Below are positions 1 to 11,404 of a stretch of 64,000 nucleotides of DNA, piece after piece. The notes beneath the pieces are model-generated. The model was not told where the DNA came from, searched no databases, and worked only from the letters and a program-made list of their open reading frames with translations. The DNA is from Saururus chinensis (taxonomy: Eukaryota > Streptophyta > Magnoliopsida > Piperales > Saururaceae), in contig CP141141.1 of the NCBI GenBank assembly GCA_035235625.1, forward strand, positions 6,128,968 through 6,192,967, in the 5' to 3' direction. Each line of letters starts with the position of its first letter. Position 1 is the first letter of the stretch. Position numbers and translations under genes: made by a program.

Positions 1-3000
1 TTCATATAATTTGAAATAAATTTTATATAAAAATTTTAAAATAAAAGATTTAAAAACATCAACATAATCATGACAAACATATATAAAAAAGCAAAAATTT
101 GAGAGAAATCAGGAAAGGGCATTGCAAAATGGACTTTATAAATTACATTTAGATTATAGTCCCATATTTATGACTTTGAAGTGTGCCCATGCTCATGCAC
201 CAATCACAAAATTTCATGACCCATAGTGCTCATTGGGCATTTGGGTTTTAATCTGCCTCATCATCAACATGCATTATCGTATCTTGATCCGATGGCAAAC
301 AACACACTGGATGCATGTTGGTGTGTGCGCAACCCAATGCATATTAAAAATTTCTTTTAAATTAAACACATTGATATAATAAAAAATTTGAAAAAAATGG
401 CCAGGAACAATTCTTTTATATGGGTTCCTATTTTATGTATCTTTTTTTGTTATTTATATGCATGCAAGGGCATATGCATGAGTTTTGGTAAATGGGGTCA
501 TAAGATAATGAAGCTTTAAATTTTTTCCACTCATTAAAATAATTAGGCTACTAATTAAAAGGTATTAAAGTAAAACATATCGGAAAACTAAAAAAATTGA
601 GCAATTATTATGACTGTTAACAAAAAAATAATAAGTATTTATTATGCGTTAAATGCATACCCATTCAACATCGTGTAACTTCATATGCAACAATTTCCAT
701 AATTCATGTATATCAATGCCAAGAAATTAATTGCATCATGTTTGAAGAAGACAAATATTAGTAGGAGTGTCACCACAGGCCGGGAAGGGTGAGTGTCACC
801 GCAGCCAAAGGGCGGATGCCGAGAGCAGGGTAGACTAGTGTTGGGAGGGAGGATCAGTGGTTGTTGTCGTTGTAGTGGTTGAAGGACAGAGGATAGAGCA
901 AGGGCAAATGCCCATCGAGAAGGTGAAGCATCGCTACAATGTCGTTGGTTGGCCAGGAGTGGTTGATTCTTGAAGTTGCCCAAGGACGAGACCGAGAATA
1001 GGGGTGGTTGGCCAGGAGGGAAGAGCTTTGCCATCGACAGGAAGCACATCAACCTCACTACATCCCTCATCTTCATTAGCTAATTAGAGCTACAATTTAC
1101 TAGCTTGACTTGCTATGGCCAAATGACAGAGATCAAGATCATAGCAGCAGCTAGTCAGGAAGGAGGCGCATAGTAGTGCCACTAGTTGGCCGTGAGGGAG
1201 GATAGTAGGCATTGCACAATAGGATGGCCGCAAGCAAGGGAGGACCCTGGTTGGGGCTCGGGAGGGAAGATCATCATTGTATCACATATAGCTAGGATAG
1301 AAGAGCTTGGTCACTGGACAAAGGAAGAATGTCAATTTGACCACTCCTATCTAGGACGAGGGAAAAGGTAAGGTTTAACTTTGGCCCTTGGGGAAGGTAG
1401 AAAGAAAAGAAGAGCAAAAGCCAGTCCCAACAGAAAATGGGCAATTAGAGATGGGTTGGGTAACTAGGATTTAGCTATTTCTATTTGGGGTTTTGATCTC
1501 ATGAAAATTATATAACCCTAACCAAAAACAATATGTATCACTTAAAATAGGGTTGGTCCAAGCTATTTTATAAGGGTCAAATTATTGGGAGTAAATAATT
1601 TGACGCAGCCATCAATAGTGGTGAATGGATTTTGAAATTAGGGTCATTTAGTAAACCCATTTTTTTCTTACCCTAACCAAAGAAACATATTTAAGGGGAT
1701 GTATTAACGAAACTTTAAACTAAAGGGGTTATGTGACCTCATGCCCACAGCGTGGATCCCTCAATGTATACATGTAAAGAGAAGATCCCAAGAAGTAGAT
1801 GGTAATGGTACCTACGTGGGTTTCTATTTTTTGGATCTTTAAAATGATTATATGCATGTAAAAAAAAAAATATAAGTACCACTCACTACCTTTTTAGAGT
1901 AGCTGTAACTAAAACTTAAATGTCATAACTTTCTTCTAGTGACTATAGTCAATTATTCAAGGTACAGTCATAATACTTGTTAAAACACATATTTATTCAC
2001 TAAAAGCATCTTACCATGTAAAATACTTCATATGCTTTAGAATTAATTACATTTGCTTTCCTTTTTTTGTTGTTCAGTTATTGAAGTTCAAGCTAGAGCT
2101 CAAGCTAAGCTATGAGTTAAACTTAAGCCGATCAAGTCCAATACTTAACTTAGCTTATTAACACCCCTAAACACATCATCTATTTTTTTTTATTTTGTTG
2201 GATCCATGCTCAAAGCAAGGTCATCTTTATTTTAGGAACAAAGATGAAATCATTCATATCAAATTGACCATGCATCTTTCCAAGACGGAGATAAAGATCA
2301 TGTACAGCTTGAGACATCATGTACAAATAATTTTACATGATCACTACTTGACGCACATATATATATATAAAGTCTTATTTATATGCTCATATGTACCTAT
2401 GTGAACCCGGGATCTATGGGCCATCGGATTTACATCTGAAGGCTTATAATACTCATGGTTACTTATGAACATTTAAACCCATAAATATTATAGGCCACCA
2501 CATATAAATCCGACGGCCCATAAAGTCTTGGGCTTATATAAGTTTATATGAGTTCGGGCTCATATAAACTTTTTTCATATATATATATGAAAAAATGAGT
2601 ATGTAGAAATTTAGGCTGATCATGTAAACAAATAAATAATGGTCGGAAGGGCCAAATTAGCTGTTGGTCAACAATCCGTGCAATGGTAGATTTTCAGGCA
2701 GATTACTCTTCCATATCGGTCCAGAAAATGATGCCATGACAATAATCTATTGCATTTTCCATTAATTAATTCACCACTTCAATTAATCAATGGCTTTCAC
2801 TCTCTGTCGGTGGGAGAGAATCAGCTCCTAAAGCATGGATAGAAGCTTCTCAGCTCATCAAATCTGAAGGCTTCTCCGCGTTCTAGTTGGTCTGGTTATA
2901 TCAAAATTCAAACATAGCCACTTTAGTGAATCAATGAGAAAGGAAAAGCCAAGATCTTTATACAATTAAACCTACAAAGAAAGAAACAGGCTACCTCAAG

Positions 3001-3700
3001 CTCTAAGTGCATCCGAAATCTTTGAACAAGTCATCAACTACTTTCACTACTCGACAACTTCATCTTCTCTCAATTATTTCATGAAAATCCACCAAGGTTT
3101 CAATGTGGTTGCATCTCTAGATATTACCAACCAGCTGTATTTGGATATTTTCTGGCCCACTAGATTCCTGTGCTTCAACCAATGCAAGAATACTGGTGTT
3201 TCACAGCAGCACTCTGACTTCAGAAAAATATTACCTGCAGAAATCATGGATTATCAATATTTTCAACAAATATAAGCTTTTGCATTCACCCCTTCAGTTT
3301 CGGTGTGCTTATCAATAGAATGATGCGCTGCCCATGTCAGAAATATAGATTGCGACCCACTGACACCACCAATAACAAAACTATGTTAAACAGTTAAAAA
3401 CATTTGAGAACTCTAGCAAAATTAAAATGTAGCCAAACTAAAGTAGCATAGTACTTGTCAAAAAGAAAGCAGCATAGTCATTACGAATATACACTACAAA
3501 CAAACTTCTTCCAATCTTCTATTATTCACCTGAGATAGGAGAGCTTTTTCTGTTCAAAGTAATCAGCAAGAAGTATCCATATTAATGTAGTTGGTAGACC
3601 TTCTGACCTTTCTCCGGGTGGCATTAAGAGAAGAAAGAAGAATCTTGGATATGATAATGGAGCATGCTATTAACTTGTAGCCAAAAATTCCAGCTGTTAA
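1..3700. other. Gene-free AT-rich flank
   Basis: I recognise no gene here. The stretch is AT-rich apart from a more GC-rich block at about 770-1380, whose short open frames on both strands have no recognisable domain and low-complexity composition. A small foldback repeat at about 2365-2575 is listed separately. The part nearest 3700 would be the 3' flank of the minus-strand PPR gene. Confidence 0.6.
2365..2575. repeat. Small foldback (MITE-like) inverted repeat
   Basis: Two imperfect arms of roughly 80-90 bp face each other. The left arm (about 2368-2450) contains TATGGGCCATCGGATTTACA and the right arm (about 2480-2575) contains its complement around TAAATCCGACGGCCCATA. The pair is flanked by AT microsatellite-like tracts. 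Size and foldback form suggest a MITE. I could not define terminal bases or a target-site duplication, so the superfamily is unassigned. Confidence 0.5.
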
Positions 3701-3757
3701 AAGTTATACATCCACTTGCCGAGTCGTTTCTTCAATTTTTCTGCAGCACTAAACTCT

Positions 3758-5200
3758 TCAATCACATAACGGTTCCTTAATAAGAAGCTTCATTTTCTCC
3801 TCAAGAAATTTAATAACATCTTTTCTATCTTCTTTCAGAAGCAACTGCCTTAACTTTTCAAATGTGGAACCCGAAGGTCTGATGCCCTTCTCTATCATCT
3901 CTTCCAGGAAAACGCAAGCCTTGCTGACTTCCCCATGCTCACACAGGCCATTAATAAGAACAGAGAAAGTATGCATGCTTGGAACAAACTGCTTCATTCC
4001 CATATATTTCCACACTTTTAGAGCCAAATCCACCTTACTACTCTCACAGAACATTTTTATCATGATTGTGTAGGTATCTGAATCAGGTTCGCACACCTTG
4101 ATCATCTTTCTGAAAACCCTAAAGGCCTCTTCATTTTCCCCACGGCTTATTAAACTGTTAAGAATGACATTGCAGGTCCGTGAATTTGGACTTACACCTT
4201 TATGATCCATCTCCTTCAAAACCCTATAAACATTCTTAAACTTGCTTACCTTACAAAATGCACTTATCAGTGCATTATACACAACCACGTCAGCTACTAT
4301 CCCATTCCTCTCCATCTCAAGAAAACTATCCACTGCATCACCAATTTGCTTCTCAGTCCCAAAAGCATGAACTAAGATGCTATATATGTAACTGGTTGGC
4401 CTACAACCCCTGGAGCTCATGTTCTTAACAACACCAACGGCTTCCTCAACTCTCCCTGTCTTGCAAAGAATATCCACCATAATGCTATAGGTGACAATAT
4501 CAGGTTCACAGCCTCTATCAACCATCTCGCGGAAGACCTGCCTTGCCTTTGGTAAATTTGGCTCCTTCCCCCATCCTTCTAGGAGAATACTGTAAGTTTT
4601 TGAGTCAGGAACAAACCGCTCTTTCATGCTTTCAAAGATCTCATGAGCTTTCCTGACATTCTTGGACTTGCAGAATGCACTCAGTAGGCTATTAAATGCA
4701 GCCAAGTTTGGGACCAGGCCGTACTTATCCATGACATTAAAGGTGTAGATTGCTTCATCCACCTTATGGGCCCTTGCATACTTTCTAATGATCACACAAA
4801 AGGTCTCAATATTTAAAATTTCTTTTCTGCGCATAACATTAACAAGGTCCCACATGATCTGAAACTGCCGAATCTTGGCCAAAGAAGCAATCATTATGTG
4901 ATAAGCTTTGACACTATGAGTGTAATTTTGCTGCTTCTGAGCCCACTCAAAGAATCGATAAGCTTGCATGCCAGCATTCTCAAATCTTTTGAGCACTACT
5001 TCCACAACATCAGGTGAAATTTTAATCCCGCTCTCATTGAGAACAACATCCAGACCTAGCTTTGGGCAAGACATCATGATTTTGCAAATCCTTTTTTCAG
5101 GATCAGCAGCCTCTTGCAGGGCACCACTAGAGCTATACATTCTGATAACCATCACCCATGCCGGATAAACCTTGTTGCAAGCAGTATGAACCTTGATCAT
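3758..5200 (-). CDS. P-class pentatricopeptide repeat protein, probably mitochondrial
   Basis: Single-exon gene of 480 codons. The first 25 or so residues (MIKVHTACNKVYPAWVMVIR and on to MYSSS) are basic and lack acidic residues, like a mitochondrial presequence. From about residue 97 to 444 there are about ten tandem 35-residue PPR motifs, easily read as TYSIMVDILCKTGRVEEA (in the 236-270 repeat) and VYNALISAFCKVSKFKN (306-340). There is no E, E+ or DYW extension, so it belongs to the P class, which typically binds organellar RNA for stabilisation, splicing or translation. Overall sequence and repeat layout recall the Arabidopsis APPR6/At1g77360-type mitochondrial group, but that is from memory. 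The exact RNA target cannot be read from sequence here. The first in-frame ATG is used; the frame upstream closes at once (TAATG overlap at 5200). Upstream lies an inverted copy of the CCT2 promoter (7.4-8.0 kb), which could serve this gene. Confidence 0.9.
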   Translation of the reverse strand: MIKVHTACNKVYPAWVMVIRMYSSSGALQEAADPEKRICKIMMSCPKLGLDVVLNESGIKISPDVVEVVLKRFENAGMQAYRFFEWAQKQQNYTHSVKAYHIMIASLAKIRQFQIMWDLVNVMRRKEILNIETFCVIIRKYARAHKVDEAIYTFNVMDKYGLVPNLAAFNSLLSAFCKSKNVRKAHEIFESMKERFVPDSKTYSILLEGWGKEPNLPKARQVFREMVDRGCEPDIVTYSIMVDILCKTGRVEEAVGVVKNMSSRGCRPTSYIYSILVHAFGTEKQIGDAVDSFLEMERNGIVADVVVYNALISAFCKVSKFKNVYRVLKEMDHKGVSPNSRTCNVILNSLISRGENEEAFRVFRKMIKVCEPDSDTYTIMIKMFCESSKVDLALKVWKYMGMKQFVPSMHTFSVLINGLCEHGEVSKACVFLEEMIEKGIRPSGSTFEKLRQLLLKEDRKDVIKFLEEKMKLLIKEPLCD

Positions 5201-7110
5201 TAATCTCTATCCAAAAGACACCAGTCTAGGAAGTTGAAAGAAGCAAATGGTAAATTGATTTTTCCCCCACCGAAAGGTGATCCGTGATTAGTGCTGACTA
5301 AATGAAATAGAGATAAAAACATAGAAATGAAAAATCTCAGATTAGATAGTGAAGCGATTAGTGCATACCCCAACCAGAATTCAATGAACAATTAACATCA
5401 TCATCACAAACCTTAATTCAGCTATGTAGGATTAATAACATGGATCCCACTCCACCATTTTGTGAATTTCATACTGATATTACTAATTTCCGTTTTCACA
5501 GTTACATTGCTTAAAAAAATTACATCAATTTGTTTTTCAAGCATAATGCCTCAAAAACAACAAAATTCACATATAACATTCTCCGTCGAATTTAAAGAGC
5601 AGATATCTAGCAGGCTTTGCCACCCCACCCACCTACTTCTAATAAGATTTGCCAGCCAAGATGTGAAAGGTCTTCAAACCCTTCGTCTTAGCATACTAGG
5701 TGACAGGTAGGTTCAATTATCACTACATATTCTCAGAGTCACATGCATTTCTTCATCTTTACTAAAAAGAAAAAAAAAGTAGAACAGATATAGCAACACG
5801 TCAATTTCTGTTTTTTCTACAGTTGAATTGATGACATTTAAATTCAAATGGTGCAAAGAGAGAACGATATAAAATGGCTTCTGTTGATGGCAGAAACATG
5901 GTGGAAATAATAAAAGTTCTTACATCAACAAGTTACATAGGAGAGTTCAACAGAAATGTTCAGAGGCTAAGCCCAACACTCCAATATTCACGATTCATCA
6001 AAATAAAAAATTGTCAAATGATGATAAAACTATGGAAAATCTGGGGAAATTAAAAAGGACACAAGTAGAAAACCTAGAATCAGTAAAAAAAAAGATGTAC
6101 GATCAACAGAAGAAGAAGAAAAAGTTTTTGTTCCCTCATTATACATGATGAGTAGAAAATAGCAGCACCATCTTGATCAAGCCACATGGATCTTTGACCA
6201 TTTCCAAAATAAGGTATAACTAATTCCTATAGTGAAAGGATACGAAAACATCAGTATCAAATTGGAGCTATGTCAAAAAGTCGTAGGGCGGGACAAATTC
6301 ATCCTGGTGGCCAATTCAGTTTGGTTAGGAAAATTTGGCAAAAGTTGGGGAAAAAATCAGCAACTAGAAAATGATATCAAATTATCAATTAATGTGAATA
6401 TGCAAATCAATGCAATTCATATAAGGATAGTGATATTCCTACACCCATAGGCCTCAAACCACATATGATTGGACTGGGAAAAGTGAATCTCATGATGTCC
6501 CACCTTCCCTATCTAATCAAAGGTGGTGTAAGGCCTATGTAGCCAAAAAGATGGAGTATGAATATCATTTTCCTTAATATAACAAACGACCAATCCCAAA
6601 ATTTATCAACATAAAATCCTAGTATAAAATAGAAATAAGGTATTTAGAATGTACATACCTTATCAAATACAGAGGAATTGAAAATCTGAACTCCAAATTC
6701 AAATCACTCAAATGTCTCCATTGCTTCCTGCACACCCCTAGCAAATAAGCCTTCAATTTCAAAATTCAAACCTATTAATTCCATCCATTCAAACTTCAAT
6801 CAAGCAATCATTCATACCTCAAGCAAACAATCTTACAAAGCACTAGCAAGCAACAATAATTTATTATGAAAAATAAGCACGCATAACCATTCTACTAGCC
6901 AAAATATTCAAGCCTTAAAGGAAACTTATCAAGTTTTAAACATCCCAAAAGCAAAGTAGTGAGTTAACTGATCAAATGAAACAGAGATTAATTGATGCTC
7001 TTTGCTCTAAAAAAAATCATTAACTAGACGCAGGAAAAGACTCCAAATGGCTATTTATTTAGAATAAAAAACTACTGACCAATCTTACGAAGGTTGGAAT
7101 TGGTGAAGAG
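5201..7110. other. Upstream region of the PPR gene, no coding sequence recognised
   Basis: AT-rich sequence between the PPR start codon and a GC-richer block at 7.1-7.3 kb. Short open frames occur on both strands but none shows a domain, codon bias or splice logic I can support. It may contain the PPR leader and leader introns. Confidence 0.5.
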
Positions 7111-7114
7111 TTAC

Positions 7115-7326
7115 CTCTGTCCCAAAGTGCGGACTTCGGAGGTGAACGGTGCGGACTTCGGAGGCTGAAGCTCTGCCCTCTGCCTCTGGTCGTAGACGGA
7201 CAGCACTGAGCGCCCTCTGCAGCTTCTAGCCTCCTTGTCGTCAATGAAGCCTCGGACACGGAGGGAGTGCTGTGGAGCTGTGGCCTGTAGAGGGACCGAG
7301 GGAGTAGATTTTGTTAGGGATGCCAC
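7115..7326 (-). CDS. Possible isolated coding exon of unknown product
   Basis: A minus-strand open frame starts at 7326 with MASLTKSTPSVPLQATAP and runs 70 codons to a good splice donor (AG|GTAACT, exon end 7115). It lies in a local GC-rich island, and a TATA-like TTATAAA sits just upstream at about 7337-7343. The predicted peptide is basic and Ser/Pro-rich and matches no family I recognise. I could not find the acceptor exon: joining to the two AG sites just before the PPR start runs into stop codons. It may be the first exon of a transcript from the inverted CCT2-like promoter, a gene fragment, or chance. Confidence 0.3.
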
Positions 7327-7394
7327 TCGGGTCGGGTTTATAAGGACCCTAACGGGGTTTGGATATGCTAAGTGGTAAAATGAATCTGGTACGG

Positions 7395-8010
7395 GTTTGA
7401 AATTTGGAATATGAAGGAAATCAGAATGGTCACCAACCCAAGCCCATAAACTAACCGCAAAATGGGAACTGTTGAAATTCGAACCTTGCTAAAACAAATG
7501 AAAATCTCAAAAACAGCAGAAAGCTAAATCAATGGAAACTGAAGCAACAGTGTAACCAGAATCTGAAGGACAAAAGCCCAATACCAACTACGGAAAAAAA
7601 AAATCCATGATACATTCCTATTACTCCCAGAAAAAAAACAGCAGAAATGGTGATCTTTGAAGCCAAAAAAAGTACCACAAAGGAAAAGTTACTAGAGACG
7701 AAAAGAGGGGAGGAAAAATTACCTCCGACTGATCGGTGCAAGGAGCGATCCGGCGATCGACGGGGTAAGATGACTGAGAAGCAGAGCCGTTTAGGGTTTT
7801 GAACTTGTTGGGTCCGACGGATCCCCGCCCAAATGTGTTGGCACGGGGGCTTGTGCGGTCTCCGTTGCGTGGCATTGCCTAAAACCGTCGATCTGTTCTT
7901 TGTGGGCCCCGCTCTATCTACGCTAGGTAACATCCGCATTTAGGGGTTCTGTTAGGATTTTTAAAAAACGGAAGTAAAATATTTTAAAATATAATTTTAA
8001 AACCCAAACT
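7395..8010 (-). repeat. Inverted copy of the CCT2 promoter and leader (left arm)
   Basis: About 600 bp that is the reverse complement of 10735-11348, differing at only scattered positions. It carries the upstream AT-rich segment, the GGGCCC site, the telo-box AAACCCTAAA, the leader exon ending GTCGGAG|GTAAT and most of the leader intron, all pointing leftward toward the PPR gene. The copy stops at about 7395, before the CCT2 second leader exon, so no CCT2 coding sequence was duplicated. The preserved promoter motifs mean it could still fire; that is inference. Confidence 0.9.
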
Positions 8011-8980
8011 TTAGTGTACAAATAGTCACTCAAGAGTATAATTCACTTTTTCTACTTGAAATATATAATTCCTTCTTCATGTCCCTTAGGGCAAATTAAT
8101 TAATTATAGTAAACTTCCTTTGTTTGTTCCTTCAATGGTTTTGCCTTATCCTCCTTTTAAGTTAGGCATGTCTCATGCTCTTTTATTTTTAAGTTTTTTA
8201 CTCATAGTTTCCCATTTTATTATTGTTGATACCACTTCGCCATGTCTAAGGCTGTAGAAGGTTCATGAGTTTTTCTTCTTCCTCACTTGTGGTCCAATTG
8301 AGTCTACCGCTCATGTCAAGTGCACTCCATAACCACTCTCATTCTGGAGGTTCTCCCAACCTTAGATTAAGATGGTTCACTAAGAATATTCCTTTTTTTC
8401 TCTCCATCTAGTTTTATTCACAATTTTTTTGTCAACACCGTGTTGACAAGTCAAACTCATGTCAACTTCTTTACACTCACACCCTAATGGCTAGGTTGAT
8501 GCCTATGTTGACGATTGCCTGTACTGATTTATGCATCATTTGTGCATCTATTGGTCCTTAACCTCTCCCAAGCCACTTTTAAAGCTTACTCATATACCCA
8601 TTGAATTATTAATTATTAAACATGGATTCACATACAAAATTCTTCATTCTCCTCACTACAATTAAATACCAACCCTAAGTAGTTTAATCATACAAATCTA
8701 ATTCTTGATTTATAAGTCCAATATCATAACATAACCTATATTTATCATTTAAACTACAACTTCTTATTTAGTATCACATGTTTTTTATTATTTAAGTGTG
8801 AGAATGTATGTGGCATACATATGAGTATTATTATCTTTCGATGATTTGAAGTATATAATTAAATCTCATAAAATCTGATTAAATTACTGATGTGTTGTTA
8901 GATATGGAATTATATGACATGTTTATAGCATGTGTTTTTATTGAAAACTTATAAAGAGTGATTAAAAGAAAAGAGGTAAA
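8011..8980. other. Spacer between inverted arms, no gene recognised
   Basis: AT-rich non-coding sequence with no long open frame and no repeat structure that I can define. It separates the left promoter arm from the tandem duplication. Confidence 0.5.
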
Positions 8981-10126
8981 GAATACACACACGCACGTAC
9001 ACATAGTGATATGCATTTAGGTTTTTATAACTATAACAAATGATCAATTAATCTTGAATGAAGTTTGAGATTTTCTCTAGAGTATTGAATGATTAATCAT
9101 CCCGTGAAAAATTGATTAAAATGAATTTCTTAAAGAATAATAAATGATTAATCACATTGTTAAAATGATTAATTGCACACTAGTATTTTGAGACCAATAC
9201 AGGAAACAACTAATTGTCTTGTAGAAGGATCAATTGCTCTGTACTCTAGTTACTTGAAATAGATTATTTTGATAATAATTTTTTACCTAATTGAACTTTA
9301 AGAGCTAAATTGACTTAACCCGGTATATAAAGATTTAAAAAACATGAAATTTAGATAGAGAGAAGAATTTTCTTTGTGGAAAAATAGTGCTTTTGTGATA
9401 TCTTCATTCTTATTCATTTGGTATTTTTTTGGACAAATAAAAAGAAATATGAGAATATTTAATTCATAAATTTTTTATAAATTGAATTTAAATTTCAAAC
9501 TACATTATCACACACATTGAAGGATAGAGCAAATCAAGGTGGAAAAAACGAAAGAATACACACACGCACCTACACATAGTGATATGCATTTAGGTTTTTA
9601 TAACTATGACAAATGATCAATTAATCTTGAATGAAGTTTGAGATTTTCTCTAGAGTATTGAATGATTAATCATCCTGTAAAAAATTGATTAAAATGAATT
9701 TCTTAAAGAGTTTAGAATAATAAATGATTAATCACATTGTTAAAATGATTAATTGCACACTAGTATTTTGAGGCCAATACAGGAAACAACTAATTGTCTT
9801 GTAGAAGGATCAATTGCTCTATACTCTAGTTACTTGAAATAGATTATTTTGATAATAATTTTTTACCTAATTGAACTTTGAGAGCTAAACTGACTTAACC
9901 CAGTATATAAAGATTTAAAAAACATGAAATTTAGATAGAGAGAAGATTTTTCTTTGTGGAAAAATAGTGCTTTTGTGTATCTTCATTCTTATTCCTTTGG
10001 TAATTTTTTGGACAAATAAAAAGAAATATGAGAATATTTAATTCATAAATCTTTTATAAATTGAATTTAAATTTCAAACTACATTATCACACACATTGAA
10101 GGATAGAGCAAATCAAGGTGGAAAAT
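8981..10126. repeat. 573-bp tandem duplication (two copies)
   Basis: Two head-to-tail copies begin with GAATACACACACGCAC at 8981 and at 9554 and run in register to about 10126. Differences are few: single-base changes plus small indels, such as an added GTTTAGAATAA-like segment near 9711. The unit is AT-rich with no coding frame. The low divergence implies a recent duplication. Its position, centred between the inverted CCT2 promoter arms, suggests that the rearrangements may be linked. Confidence 0.92.
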
Positions 10127-10734
10127 TGACTAAAGCTTGAAGATCAAGGAGTTTGTGCAAATTATGTGTGGTAGAGGCCAATACCATAATGAGAAATACT
10201 TTTTATCTATAATATTTTGTTAATTATTATTTTTAAAAAGTTATTTATTTAATTTTATTGACAAGCTAACTAAAAAGAAGGCCAAAGAGCAACAATGAGG
10301 GAAAAAACGAAAAGGATGCTTTTGTATGAAATTTCTATAAAATTCTTTTAATTCCGCTTAAATTACAAAGGTGGGGCGGAATTAAAAATTTTGCCAATAA
10401 GTTGATTCAAAGATGTTTTGAGGCAGAATCGATCGGAATTACCAAATAGGTGATTCTATCGATTTGGACTCCCAACCCTTATTTTGAAATTATAGATTCT
10501 ATTATTTTATAATAATTACTTTTAAAATTGATTTAAGCTTTAAAAAAATATATTATATAAATAAAGCCTATTTTAAAAGTTCAAAATTACCTACCTTTAT
10601 AAGATCTTAATTAATAGGGTTTAAATTTAAAAATATAATAATATAAAACATATATATATCGAAGAGAAAGAGTTATATTAGTTTAAAATTTTAAAAATAA
10701 ATTTAATAACTTATACTAAAAGTTTTTATAACTA
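10127..10734. other. AT-rich spacer upstream of CCT2
   Basis: No gene recognised. Highly AT-rich, containing fragments related to the tandem unit only at its left edge. It leads directly into the right promoter arm. Confidence 0.5.
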
Positions 10735-11348
10735 ACAATAATTCACGTTTGGGTTTCAAAATTATATTTTAAAATATTTCACTTCCGTTTTTTAAAAATC
10801 CTAGAACCCCTAAATGCGGATTTTACCCAGCGTAGATAGAGCGGGGCCCACAAAGAACAGATCGACGGTTTTAGGCAATGCCACGCAACGGAGACCGCAC
10901 AAGCCCCCGTGCCAACACATTTGGGCGGGGATCCGTCAGACCCAACAAGTTCAAAACCCTAAACGGCTCTGCTTCTCAGTCATCTTACCCCGTCGATCGC
11001 CGGATCGCTCCTTGCACCGATCAGTCGGAGGTAATGCTTCCTCCCCTCTTTCCGTCTCTAGTAACTTTTCCTATGTGGTACTTTTTTTGGCTTCAAAGAT
11101 CACCATTTCTGCTGTTTTTTTCTGGGAGTAATAGGAATGTATCATGGATTTTTTTCCGTAGTTGGTATTGGGCTTTTATCCTCCAGATTCTGGTTACACT
11201 GTTGCTTCAGTTTCCATTGATTTAGCTTTCTGCTGTTTTTGAGATTTTCATTTGTTTTTGCAAGGTTCGTGTTTCAACGGTTCCCATTTTGCGGTTAGTT
11301 TATGGGCTTGGGTTGGTAACCATTCTCATTTCCTTCATATTCCAATTT
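10735..11348 (+). repeat. CCT2 promoter and leader (right arm of inverted duplication)
   Basis: Partner of 7395-8010 in opposite orientation. This copy is joined to the real CCT2 coding exons and is therefore the parental arm by the simplest reading. Identity ends at about 11348, inside the last bases of the leader intron. Confidence 0.9.
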
Positions 11349-11404
11349 AGGTTCGTTCGAGAAGAATTTCTTCTACTCATCGACGCTTCTTTTGATACTA
11401 CTCC
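10840..11404 (+). promoter_or_regulatory. CCT2 core promoter elements, 5' leader and leader intron
   Basis: A GGGCCCA element at about 10844 (site II/TCP-like) and a telo-box AAACCCTAAA at 10954-10963 are typical of plant housekeeping and translation-linked promoters. A leader exon appears to end at GTCGGAG (about 11031) before GTAATGC. The acceptor is probably TTTAG at about 11350, giving a 5' UTR intron and a short second leader exon running into the ATG at 11405. No clear TATA box was seen. Leader boundaries are inferred from splice-site look only. Confidence 0.6.

Noticed and set aside
681-1076. 131-codon minus-strand frame as a gene
   Set aside because: No domain, mixed low-complexity composition, and no supporting promoter or splice context.
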